Source: Fictibacillus marinisediminis (GTDB taxonomy: Bacteria; Bacillota; Bacilli; Bacillales; Fictibacillaceae). From it: a stretch of 64,000 nt of DNA. The stretch is from positions 744,001-808,000 of the forward strand of contig NZ_JAIWJX010000002.1 of assembly GCF_023149135.1 (NCBI RefSeq), read 5' to 3'. Positions 24,034 to 30,962 of this stretch are shown here, piece after piece. The notes under the pieces were generated by a model that was not told where the DNA came from, searched no databases, and saw nothing but the letters and a program-made list of their open reading frames with translations. A program made the position numbers and the translations under genes. The stretch's first letter is position 1. Every line of letters begins with the position of its first letter.

Positions 24034-25412
24034 CTGGCCATTCAGGTGATTTAAACCAGTTGTACCAAAGAGCAAAGGAGATGTCGTCACCTAACCTTCG
24101 CGACAAGATCGTACAAAATCTGTATCAGGAGAGCAAGCAGTTATGTGAAGATAGTGTTTCCTATGGAAAGACAAAACGTGATAAGCATACGGAGAAGCTT
24201 GATGCTATCTTCACGTCGCCGATCTGGGGTTTTCCCATCATGATCGTTATGCTGGGTATCGTGTTCTATCTAACGATTGCTGGAGCCAATATTCCATCTG
24301 ACATGATTGCCAGTTTTTTTGGATGGCTGGAGAATTACATCACCTTACTTTTTCAGTTCATGAATGCTCCAGACTGGCTGCACGGACTGCTGGTTTTAGG
24401 ATTGTACCGGGGAACGACCTGGGTGATCAGCGTGATGCTTCCTCCAATGGCGATCTTCTTCCCGACGTTTGCACTGTTGGAGAACTATGGATATCTCCCA
24501 AGAGTAGCGTTTAACATGGACCGAGTGTTTAAAAAAGTCGGGGCGCACGGAAAGCAGTCCTTAACGATGGCGATGGGATTTGGCTGTAATGCGGCCGCCA
24601 TGCTGTCCTCAAGGATTATTGAGTCACCAAGAGAGCGGATGCTCGCGATCTTAACCAATAACTTTGTTCCGTGTAATGGAAGATGGGGAACGCTGATTGT
24701 CCTGGCTTCGCTGTTTATGGCGGCCGGCTATACAGGCGGCGCAAAGTCACTTGTGACGACAGCGGTCATTGTTGGAATCGTTCTTTTTGGAATTCTAGTG
24801 ACCTTTCTGGTTTCGTGGGTTCTTTCCAAAACCGCTCTAAAAGGGGTTCCAACTCACTATACATTGGAGCTTCCGCCTTACCGTCGGCCTAAGTTCTGGG
24901 AAACAGTGATCCGTTCTTCACTTCAGCGCTCTTTATCCGTATTGATGAGAGCGGTGAAAGTGGCTGCACCCGCTGGAATCTTAACTTGGGTACTGGCCAA
25001 CGTGAATGCAGGGGATCAGAGTATTTTAATGCATGTTGTCAATTTTTTAGATCCGTTCGGGCAAATGCTCGGACTTGATGGCTACATCCTAATGGCGTTT
25101 CTTGTAGGGCTGCCTGCAAATGAGATTGTCTTGCCGATTTTGATCATGGGCTATCTCTCTACAGGAGCCATGACAGAAGTTGATAATCTCGGTGATTTAA
25201 AACAGATTTTTGTTAGCCATGGCTGGACGTGGCTGACCGCGTTGAATATGATGCTCTTTTCTTTGCTTCATTTTCCATGCGGTACGACACTGGTTAACAT
25301 TTATAAAGAAACAAAGAGTGCTAAATGGACCTTCCTGTCATTTATTATTCCTACAGCGATCGCTATTCTCGTTACGTTTGCAATTGCCCAAACGGCTAGA
25401 TGGATAGGGTAG
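24018..25412 (+). CDS. feoB: FeoB C-terminal part: membrane permease with two Gate domains, separate gene
   Basis: The 464-residue protein holds the membrane portion of FeoB. After ~75 soluble residues come a first membrane helix (WGFPIMIVMLGIVFYLTIAG), the nucleoside-recognition Gate motif MGFGCNAAAMLSSRIIESPRERMLAILTNNFVPCNGRWG with two cysteines on the ion path, further helices, and the second Gate half (NEIVLPILIMGYLST, LHFPCGTTLVNIYKETKSAKW). AAGGAGGAAACAGT lies before ATG 24018, inside the end of the upstream gene. This makes independent initiation very likely and argues against a simple sequencing error. It needs the GTPase half encoded upstream for Fe2+ uptake. Confidence 0.92.
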   Translation: MQSELAGHSGDLNQLYQRAKEMSSPNLRDKIVQNLYQESKQLCEDSVSYGKTKRDKHTEKLDAIFTSPIWGFPIMIVMLGIVFYLTIAGANIPSDMIASFFGWLENYITLLFQFMNAPDWLHGLLVLGLYRGTTWVISVMLPPMAIFFPTFALLENYGYLPRVAFNMDRVFKKVGAHGKQSLTMAMGFGCNAAAMLSSRIIESPRERMLAILTNNFVPCNGRWGTLIVLASLFMAAGYTGGAKSLVTTAVIVGIVLFGILVTFLVSWVLSKTALKGVPTHYTLELPPYRRPKFWETVIRSSLQRSLSVLMRAVKVAAPAGILTWVLANVNAGDQSILMHVVNFLDPFGQMLGLDGYILMAFLVGLPANEIVLPILIMGYLSTGAMTEVDNLGDLKQIFVSHGWTWLTALNMMLFSLLHFPCGTTLVNIYKETKSAKWTFLSFIIPTAIAILVTFAIAQTARWIG

Positions 25413-25471
25413 CAATAGAGGTCCTTGAACCCATCATAAAAGGCTAAAGACAGGCATAAGTATAAACTATG

Positions 25472-25501
25472 AAAAGCTTCTGTATAATCAGAAGCTTTTT
25501 T
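25472..25501 (+). terminator. Rho-independent terminator of feo operon
   Basis: A perfect 11-bp stem AAAAGCTTCTG / CAGAAGCTTTT with a 6-nt loop and a T6 tail lies 60 bp after feoB. Confidence 0.9.
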
Positions 25502-25584
25502 CTATATAGCGTGATTGGAAGATATGGAAAACAGGGAATTAAAATATAAACGATGAGCAGGGATATCGTAGAAAGGATTGTTTT

Positions 25585-26391
25585 ATGAGTGAATACTGGG
25601 CTGAGAAGGCATTGGTCAAATTCGAATCTCAGTTTGATCAAAACAACTCATACAACATAAAAAACAACAGTCGGCTATCAGATAAATCAAAGGTATGGAA
25701 GTATATGGACTTTGCTAAGTTTGTCAGTATGCTATATCAAAAATCCTTGTTCTTTCCAAAACCTTCGCTGTTCGTGGATAATCATGAAGGCAGTTATTCG
25801 GCGCTGGATGTTAATAATATTTTGAATGATCCTTTATCCTATCTGACCATACCTGTGGATGAAAGACTATCGAAAGAAGAGAAGCGAAGCCAGCTTCACG
25901 AATACATCAAGCAGATGCATGATTATGTCGGAGTGAACTGCTGGCACTTGAACGAAGAGGAATCTGCGGCCATGTGGAATCTGTACTTGAAGTCCGATGA
26001 AGGCATCGCCATCTGCTCTACTGTGGAGAAATTATACAGCAGCATATCGGATAAGAGGTTTCATACGTATATAGGACAGGTTCAGTACATCAACTTCAAT
26101 TCTGAAATGGCGAGCCTGAATCCCTATGAAACGCTCTTTTACAAACGCCGTTCCTTCAGTCATGAGAACGAGATCCGTCTGCTCGCATTTGATAATCCGA
26201 ATAACCGCATTTTTGACCATAAAGACGGAGCATATGTACATTGTAATTTGAACACATTAATTGATGAAGTGTATGTATCGCCAACAAGCCCTGAATGGCT
26301 GAGGGAGGTGGTACAGTCCGTTCTGGAAAAATACAGGCTTCCGTTTAAATCTGTGATTAAATCGTCGTTATATGAAGGACCATTTTATTGA
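25585..26391 (+). CDS. DUF2971-family protein
   Basis: The 268-residue soluble protein matches DUF2971: KVWKYMDFAKFVSMLYQKSLFFPKPSLFVD near the N-terminus, VGVNCWHLNEEESAAMWNLYLKSDEGIAICSTVEKL in the centre, and FYKRRSFSHENEIRLLAFD later. These are the family's conserved W, E/S and K-R-x-x-F-x-x-E-x-E-x-R elements. DUF2971 proteins are widespread, often in accessory regions. Some are found beside phage or toxin genes, but no biochemical role is settled. The gene is monocistronic with a terminator after it. No mobile element or partner gene flanks it here. RBS: AGAAAGGAT. Confidence 0.88.
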   Translation: MSEYWAEKALVKFESQFDQNNSYNIKNNSRLSDKSKVWKYMDFAKFVSMLYQKSLFFPKPSLFVDNHEGSYSALDVNNILNDPLSYLTIPVDERLSKEEKRSQLHEYIKQMHDYVGVNCWHLNEEESAAMWNLYLKSDEGIAICSTVEKLYSSISDKRFHTYIGQVQYINFNSEMASLNPYETLFYKRRSFSHENEIRLLAFDNPNNRIFDHKDGAYVHCNLNTLIDEVYVSPTSPEWLREVVQSVLEKYRLPFKSVIKSSLYEGPFY

Positions 26392-26396
26392 AATTT

Positions 26397-26424
26397 CAGC
26401 AGCGGCCGTCTAAGGCTGCTTTTT
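26397..26424 (+). terminator. Rho-independent terminator
   Basis: AGCAGC and GCTGCT pair around a 10-nt GC-rich loop, followed by TTTTTC, just after the DUF2971 stop. Confidence 0.65.
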
Positions 26425-26444
26425 CTATATCCATCCTAAAAAGG

Positions 26445-26497
26445 TTGCACATAACAGGATGCATTGCCATAATATATATGAGCATATATTCATATAT
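26445..26497 (+). promoter_or_regulatory. Promoter of czcD with overlapping CzrA/ArsR-type operator
   Basis: TTGCAC (26445-26450), a 17-bp spacer and CATAAT (26468-26473) form the promoter. Immediately downstream lies an AT-rich inverted repeat centred on TGAGCATATATTCA (26479-26492) with ATAT arms from 26474 to 26497. It resembles the TGAA-N6-TTCA operators of zinc-sensing CzrA/SmtB repressors. Repression would block initiation until zinc or cobalt rises. No czrA gene is in the window. Confidence 0.7.
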
Positions 26498-26513
26498 GAA
26501 AGGAGTTATTGCT

Positions 26514-27425
26514 ATGGGACATTCTCATGATCACCAGCACCACCATCATCACGCCAGTGGAAATAAGGATGCATTAAAGTGGGCTTTCATTATCATTACT
26601 CTGTTTATGGTGGTTGAAGTCATCGGAGGAATAATGACCAACAGTCTGGCGCTGTTATCAGATGCAGGGCATATGCTGAGCGATTCAGCGGCACTTGGAT
26701 TAAGTTTTTTAGCCATGACGTATGGTAAGAGGGCCTCTTCTCATTCTAAAACATTTGGTTACAAACGTTTTGAGATTTTAGCAGCTTTTATTAATGGAAT
26801 TGCTCTGATCGCGATCGCTATCTATATCTTTTGGGAAGCGTATCATCGTATTTTACAGCCTGTCAGTATTGTCAGCTCTGGCATGCTGATTGTGTCAGTC
26901 ATCGGTTTTGTTGTGAATATCATAGCTGCATTTATTCTGATGAGAGGCGATAAAGATGAAAACATAAATGTAAGAAGTGCTTTTCTGCATGTGCTTGGAG
27001 ATCTGCTTGGATCTGTAGGTGCGATTATCGCAGCCCTCCTTATTATGTTCTTCGGTTGGGGATGGGCGGATCCGGCAGCAAGTGTTATAGTAGCTGTCCT
27101 TGTACTGATAAGTGGCTGGAGGGTAACGAAAGAATCCATCCACATCTTAATGGAAGGGACTCCAGCCAACGTCAATATAGATAAGGTTAAACAAACACTA
27201 TTATCCATTCAGGAAGTAAAAGAGGTGAATGATCTGCATGTCTGGTCAATCACTTCAGATTTTCCGGCCTTCAGCTGCCACCTGGTTACGGATACCGGGA
27301 TTGATCAGCAAGCGTTGTTAATACAAGCAAACAGCCTGCTGCATGATGAATACCATATTGAACACACGACGATACAGATTGATGCAGGCGGCCATCCTTG
27401 TAAAAAGGGGGATCACTGTAACTAA
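26514..27425 (+). CDS. czcD: Cation diffusion facilitator (CzcD-type Zn/Co/Cd exporter)
   Basis: The 303-residue protein starts with a histidine-rich metal-sensing tail (MGHSHDHQHHHHHASG). Six membrane helices follow: LLSDAGHMLSDSAALGLSFLAM holds the H-x3-D zinc site of TM2, and SAFLHVLGDLLGSVGAIIAALLIMF the H-x3-D site of TM5. A cytosolic CTD with VNDLHVWSITSDFPAFSCHLV ends the protein. CDF proteins exchange cytosolic Zn2+, Co2+ or Cd2+ for protons. The frame opens at 26388, but AAAGGAG (26499-26505) is 8 nt before ATG 26514, and the upstream part overlaps the promoter and operator. It is monocistronic. Confidence 0.94.
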   Translation: MGHSHDHQHHHHHASGNKDALKWAFIIITLFMVVEVIGGIMTNSLALLSDAGHMLSDSAALGLSFLAMTYGKRASSHSKTFGYKRFEILAAFINGIALIAIAIYIFWEAYHRILQPVSIVSSGMLIVSVIGFVVNIIAAFILMRGDKDENINVRSAFLHVLGDLLGSVGAIIAALLIMFFGWGWADPAASVIVAVLVLISGWRVTKESIHILMEGTPANVNIDKVKQTLLSIQEVKEVNDLHVWSITSDFPAFSCHLVTDTGIDQQALLIQANSLLHDEYHIEHTTIQIDAGGHPCKKGDHCN

Positions 27426-27431
27426 TACGAA

Positions 27432-27476
27432 AGAGCTGAGCTCAGTTAACCTCATGGCTGTGAGCTCGGCTTTTTT
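27432..27476 (+). terminator. Rho-independent terminator of czcD
   Basis: AGCTGAGCTCA pairs with TGAGCTCGGCT (G-U tolerated), with a T6 tail. Confidence 0.85.
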
Positions 27477-27574
27477 AGAGATGCGGCAAGTTTTTGTAAA
27501 ATCACATCCTCATTCGCTATAATAAATATTGACGTATCATTTTACATACAAAATTCACATCCCGAGGAGGAACT

Positions 27575-28231
27575 ATGTTAGCAGATATTTGGCCGCCGAT
27601 CTCTTTGTCCATCAGTATTGCGGCAACAGCCTGGCTCATCGTTATAATCATCGGGGTTATACTGGGTAAGACTATGGCAGGCAGGCGTTTTAAAGGAAAA
27701 GTGATCATTGAAACGATGCTGATGATGCCGCTCGTACTCCCTCCAACGGTTATTGGATTTTTACTTATTGTTGTGTTTGGAAAGAGGAGTCCGGCTGGAC
27801 AGCTGATCGAAGCGGTGTTTCATCAACCGATCATTTTTACATGGTGGGCGGCTGTTCTTGCTTCAAGTGTGGTGGCTTTTCCTCTTATGTATCTATCGGC
27901 AAAAACAGGTTTTGAAGGTGTCAATCAAGAGATCGAGGATGCAGCCAGGGTAGATGGAGGCGGGAGATGGAAGGTGTTTCTTCTTATTTCTGTTCCTCTC
28001 TCTATGACATCCATTATTTCTGGAGCAATCTTAAGCTTTGCAAGGGCGCTTGGCGAGTTCGGAGCAACTTTAATGTTTGCCGGAAATATCCCGGGTCAGA
28101 CTCAAACGATTCCGACCGCTATCTATCTTGCCATTGATTCAGGGAACATGAGGGAGGCTTGGCTTCTCGTCCTCGCAAGCATCAGTATTTCTTTTGTAAT
28201 GCTGACAGCAGCCTATCGGATAAAAGGTTAA
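27575..28231 (+). CDS. modB: Molybdate ABC transporter permease ModB, orphan
   Basis: The 218-residue protein has five to six membrane helices and the ABC-permease coupling motif with the ModB pattern EDAARVDGGGRWKVFLLISVPLSMTSIISG (EAA loop). ALGEFGATLMFAGNIPGQTQTIPTAIYLAIDSG is the diagnostic C-terminal stretch of molybdate permeases. AGGAGGAACT precedes the ATG. Normally modA (binding protein) and modC (ATPase) lie beside it. Here neither is present and the gene has its own terminator, so partners must be encoded elsewhere. Confidence 0.9.
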   Translation: MLADIWPPISLSISIAATAWLIVIIIGVILGKTMAGRRFKGKVIIETMLMMPLVLPPTVIGFLLIVVFGKRSPAGQLIEAVFHQPIIFTWWAAVLASSVVAFPLMYLSAKTGFEGVNQEIEDAARVDGGGRWKVFLLISVPLSMTSIISGAILSFARALGEFGATLMFAGNIPGQTQTIPTAIYLAIDSGNMREAWLLVLASISISFVMLTAAYRIKG

Positions 28232-28234
28232 GCA

Positions 28235-28267
28235 GCAGGTAATGGCCCAGCCGTTGCCTGCTTTTTT
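28235..28267 (+). terminator. Rho-independent terminator of modB
   Basis: GCAGGTAATG pairs with CGTTGCCTGC through two G-U pairs and is followed by T6, four bases after the stop. Confidence 0.87.
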
Positions 28268-28340
28268 GTGCAAAAATGAAACCTTAGAGAGTGTTGTCCG
28301 TATATAACGGTAAACATTCATTTCAACAGGAAGGTTGATT

Positions 28341-29054
28341 GTGATTAAAATGATTTTTTCAAAGATTGGTAAAGGCGGGGCCGCTGTGGATCTGCAGCTT
28401 ACAGGCTCAACTTATGTGCTTGGAGGGATATTAGAAGGCCGGATTGTGGTAAGGGGAGGAGGAGCTCCTCAGATGATCCACTCGCTGTCAGTGAATCTGC
28501 TCGTTGAGTATGAAATAAAGGGCGTCCGTTCTACCAAAGTGATGTGCTCCGTTTCGGCAGCTAAACAGTTTGTCATTGATGCAGATGAAGTTATTACTCT
28601 TCCAATTATTTACCCATTGCCAGAAGATTTGCCGATCTCTTGCCACTCTGTTTCTTATTCACTTTGTACGCGTCTCGAGTTGGAGGATGGGATGGATGTA
28701 AGGAATACGGAAGGTGTTACGCTTAAGGGCACGGATGCTTTCCTGCAGATTTTCTATGGACTTGGCGCTCTCGGATTCCGTGAAAGTGCAGAATCGGGAG
28801 AGTTCAACGGGTCACTTCAGACGTTTGTTTTTTTCCCTGCTGTACTGATGAAAGAAGAAATAAGAGAAGTCCATATCCAGGCAGGGAGTGAAAATAACGG
28901 AATCCGAATTTTACTGGAAACCCATTGCCGTCAAGGCGTGATAAATAGGAAAGAACACTTTTTTTTGAATGAAAAACTAAGAAACCGACAAGACGTTGAA
29001 GACGAGCTTAAAGCTAAACTGGCTTATATGGCTAAGGCTCGAAACATCTCTTAA
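28341..29054 (+). CDS. spo0M: Sporulation-control protein Spo0M
   Basis: The 237-residue protein belongs to the SpoOM family, which has an arrestin-like beta-sandwich: MIFSKIGKGGAAVDLQLTGSTYVLGGILEGRIVVRGGGAPQMIHSLSVNL, then FVIDADEVITLPIIYPLPEDLPIS and SYSLCTRLELEDGMDVRNTE. It is slightly shorter than B. subtilis Spo0M (258 aa). Spo0M affects Spo0A-dependent sporulation at an early stage. The frame opens at TTG 28335, but CAGGAAGG (28327-28334) touches it. GTG 28341 has a 6-nt spacing and is chosen, with ATG 28350 a less likely option. The gene is followed 35 bp later by a metallopeptidase on the same strand. Confidence 0.92.
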   Translation: MIKMIFSKIGKGGAAVDLQLTGSTYVLGGILEGRIVVRGGGAPQMIHSLSVNLLVEYEIKGVRSTKVMCSVSAAKQFVIDADEVITLPIIYPLPEDLPISCHSVSYSLCTRLELEDGMDVRNTEGVTLKGTDAFLQIFYGLGALGFRESAESGEFNGSLQTFVFFPAVLMKEEIREVHIQAGSENNGIRILLETHCRQGVINRKEHFFLNEKLRNRQDVEDELKAKLAYMAKARNIS

Positions 29055-29089
29055 TATACGGAGCACAAAAAAGGAGGATTTATAAAGAT

Positions 29090-29776
29090 ATGTTTTTTCA
29101 CCCGATGGATTTTTTGATCATCATTGCATTTGCCGTCTCGTTGTGGGCGCAGTTTAAAGTTAAAGGGAATTTTAAGAAATGGTCACAAGTAGAGGCTCAT
29201 TCCGGGAAAACTGGGGCTGAAATCGCAAGGTCGATCCTGGATGACAACGGGTTGCACAATATCCCGGTTGAACCGGTCCGCGGGACGCTAACTGACCATT
29301 ATGACCCTGTTTCGAAAGTGGTGCGCCTCTCAGAACCGGTATATTACGGGGATTCCATCGCATCTGTTTCTGTTGCTGCTCATGAGGTCGGCCACGCCGT
29401 TCAGCATAAGCAATCCTATGGTGCATTAGCGCTGCGCCACCGTATGTTTCCATTGGTAAACCTGACCTCCGGTGTTGCCCCATTTCTATTGCTGGGAGGG
29501 TTTCTGCTTGATCAATTTTCATTGATCGGTATTGGAATTGTGCTGTTCTCATTCGCAGTCTTCTTTCAGCTTGTTACGCTTCCCGTGGAGTTTAATGCCA
29601 GCTCACGGGCAAAACAGTATCTTGTGACTGAAGGATTTATCCGCAATGAGGAAGAGCGGGGAGTGAACAAGGTACTGAACGCCGCGGCTCTTACGTATGT
29701 GGCCGCTGCATTGATCTCTCTCCTGGAACTTTTGAAATTCATCATGATTTTTTTTCAGGGTGAACGGGAGGAATAA
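29090..29776 (+). CDS. YugP-type membrane zinc metallopeptidase
   Basis: The 228-residue protein is a neutral zinc metallopeptidase of the YugP family (Peptidase_M48-like PF04298). It has an N-terminal membrane helix (residues 6-22), the zinc motif VAAHEVGHAVQHKQ (HEVGH), a second helical pair (LTSGVAPFLLLGGFLLD, LIGIGIVLFSFAVFFQLVTLPVEFNASSRAKQYL with the third zinc-ligand region), and a C-terminal helix. AAAGGAGGATTTATAAAGAT precedes the ATG. The substrate is unknown. It ends at a bidirectional hairpin shared with the YjcZ-type remnant on the other strand. B. subtilis YugP is 225 aa. Confidence 0.93.
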   Translation: MFFHPMDFLIIIAFAVSLWAQFKVKGNFKKWSQVEAHSGKTGAEIARSILDDNGLHNIPVEPVRGTLTDHYDPVSKVVRLSEPVYYGDSIASVSVAAHEVGHAVQHKQSYGALALRHRMFPLVNLTSGVAPFLLLGGFLLDQFSLIGIGIVLFSFAVFFQLVTLPVEFNASSRAKQYLVTEGFIRNEEERGVNKVLNAAALTYVAAALISLLELLKFIMIFFQGEREE

Positions 29777-29792
29777 CATCAATATTGTAAAA

Positions 29793-29821
29793 AAGATGTT
29801 TCTCTTGATGAGAAACATCTT
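29793..29821. terminator. Bidirectional rho-independent terminator
   Basis: A perfect 12-bp stem AAGATGTTTCTC / GAGAAACATCTT with a 5-nt loop. The better T run (TTTTTTAC) is on the minus strand, so it mainly ends the YjcZ-type gene. Confidence 0.85.
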
Positions 29822-29857
29822 CTTTGATTTCTACTATACTTAACGGTAAAACATGAA

Positions 29858-30032
29858 TTAATAGACTCCGCCGTAGCCAATTCCTCCTGCACCAAAACCG
29901 CCTCCGCCAAATCCGCCTCCGAAGCCCCCAAAGCCTCCGAAGCCGATACACGCGCATCCAACGATGATCAAAAGAATGAACAATACGACAATTAAAGCAA
30001 AAGAAGCTCCGCCGCCGCCAAAAAAACTCATA
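29858..30032 (-). pseudogene. YjcZ-type sporulation protein, frameshifted in a homopolymer
   Basis: GAGGAGGTGTAAACT precedes ATG 30032 and the first codons read MSFFGGGGASF. One base later in the same DNA the shifted frame reads FALIVVLFILLIIVGCACIG, then a glycine/phenylalanine-rich tail ending in TAA at 29858. That single helix plus Gly-rich tail is typical of the YjcZ family of tiny sporulation proteins (about 57 aa). The two parts join if the TTTTT run (minus strand, 29999-30003) is reduced by one T. As written, the ATG frame runs into an Arg/Trp-rich nonsense tail. It is either a one-base insertion in the genome or a homopolymer sequencing error. The shifted frame has only a TTG at 30022, too far from the RBS. 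Confidence 0.65.
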
Positions 30033-30207
30033 GTTTACACCTCCTCAACTTAGAATATGATGGCTTGACTTAATTGGTTTAGGCAAGCTGTGAAATGTGC
30101 CGGTGTCTTTGGAATGATAGTTAACGTATAGGTGAAACAACCATTTTGGTAACCAACCTTGTCTCAGAGAATAAACTGGCTATATACCACACAAGGAGGA
30201 TCTATAC

Positions 30208-30600
30208 TTGTACGAACACATGAGTAATATTCAGCCAGGCTATCACATGCCGAAAGACAATAAAGCGTACCAGGTAAGCCCAAGCCACAAACAGCACTGG
30301 ATGCATCTCTGCAAGCAGTATGCAGGAGCCAACTGTGAGATTGAGATGGCAGATGGTAAGATTTATCATGGAAAGATTCATAGCCATGATAATGACAACA
30401 TTTATCTCATCATGCCTATGCAGCACAGAGACGAAGCATCTGAACGCTTCTTCCCTGGTTTTGGCTTCGGAGGCTTCCCTGGTTTTGGTTTCGGAGGTTT
30501 TGGTTTCAACCCGTTTTTCGTAGGACCTTTTTTCCCGGGCTTCGGTTTGTTCGGTTTTCCTTTCTTCGGATTTAGAGGTTTTAGACGTTTCTGGTGGTAA
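30208..30600 (+). CDS. Small Gly/Phe-rich protein with N-terminal Sm-like module
   Basis: The 130-residue protein starts at TTG 30208, 8 nt after AAGGAGGAT. Residues ~25-75 (HWMHLCKQYAGANCEIEMADGKIYHGKIHSHDNDNIYLIMPM) form a short beta-rich unit like the DUF2642/Sm-type modules of Bacillus spore proteins. The last 45 residues are low-complexity Gly/Phe/Pro (FFPGFGFGGF, FGLFGFPFFGFRGF) ending RRFWW. Gly/Phe-rich tails occur in spore coat and exosporium proteins. It follows the YjcZ-type sporulation remnant on the opposite strand. I do not recognise a named family. A spore-surface role is inference. Confidence 0.7.
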   Translation: MYEHMSNIQPGYHMPKDNKAYQVSPSHKQHWMHLCKQYAGANCEIEMADGKIYHGKIHSHDNDNIYLIMPMQHRDEASERFFPGFGFGGFPGFGFGGFGFNPFFVGPFFPGFGLFGFPFFGFRGFRRFWW

Positions 30601-30629
30601 TTAATGTGTCAGTATTGTCCTGTTTTAAA

Positions 30630-30910
30630 AAGGCTCTTTTCTAAAAAATTGTTGCTTTGGGGACATTTATGTATAGAAACTTCATTGATCAGTTGATTGG
30701 AGTGCAAGGTGCGAGACTCCTCGAAAATGAATTTCACATTTTCTTCGTGCGATAAAACGCTGCCGAAGCCTTCCTTGTCCTGCGGGAGTAGCGGGACAGG
30801 TGCGCAGTCGCCTGCGCCGAGGAGGCTCACCGCACGCCCCGCGGAAAGCGAGCAGCCTGAAACGGAAATCAATCACTCCCAAGATCAGCAAAGGTTACGA
30901 AAACAGCCTT
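30630..30910. repeat. REP-like intergenic element of the Bacillaceae type (~281 bp)
   Basis: The outer ends are near-perfect inverted repeats, AAGGCTCTTTTC (30630-30641) and GAAAACAGCCTT (30899-30910). Inside is a GC-rich core starting TTGATTGGAGTGCAAGGTGC, with GCGAGACTCCT, TGCGGGAGTAGCGGGACAGG, CGCCGAGGAGGCTCACCGC, CCCGCGGAAAGCGAGCAGCC and ending GAAATCAATCACTCC. This pattern recurs in many Bacillaceae genomes. The copy carries ~55 bp of extra sequence after ACTCCT. No protein gene is seen between 30601 and 30962. Confidence 0.7.
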
Positions 30911-30913
30911 AAA

Positions 30914-30951
30914 AAAGAGAACCGCAGACTCCATCGTCTGCGGTTCTCTTT
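30914..30951. terminator. Bidirectional rho-independent terminator
   Basis: A perfect 16-bp stem AAAGAGAACCGCAGAC / GTCTGCGGTTCTCTTT with a 6-nt loop. It ends the M24 peptidase transcript on the minus strand. Confidence 0.93.
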
Positions 30952-30962
30952 CTTATGATTGT

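Noticed and set aside
29742..29957. Arg/Trp-rich minus-strand ORF starting MRVYRLRRLWGLRRR
   Set aside because: It is an out-of-phase reading of the Gly/Phe-rich tail of the YjcZ-type gene. The composition is implausible for a protein.
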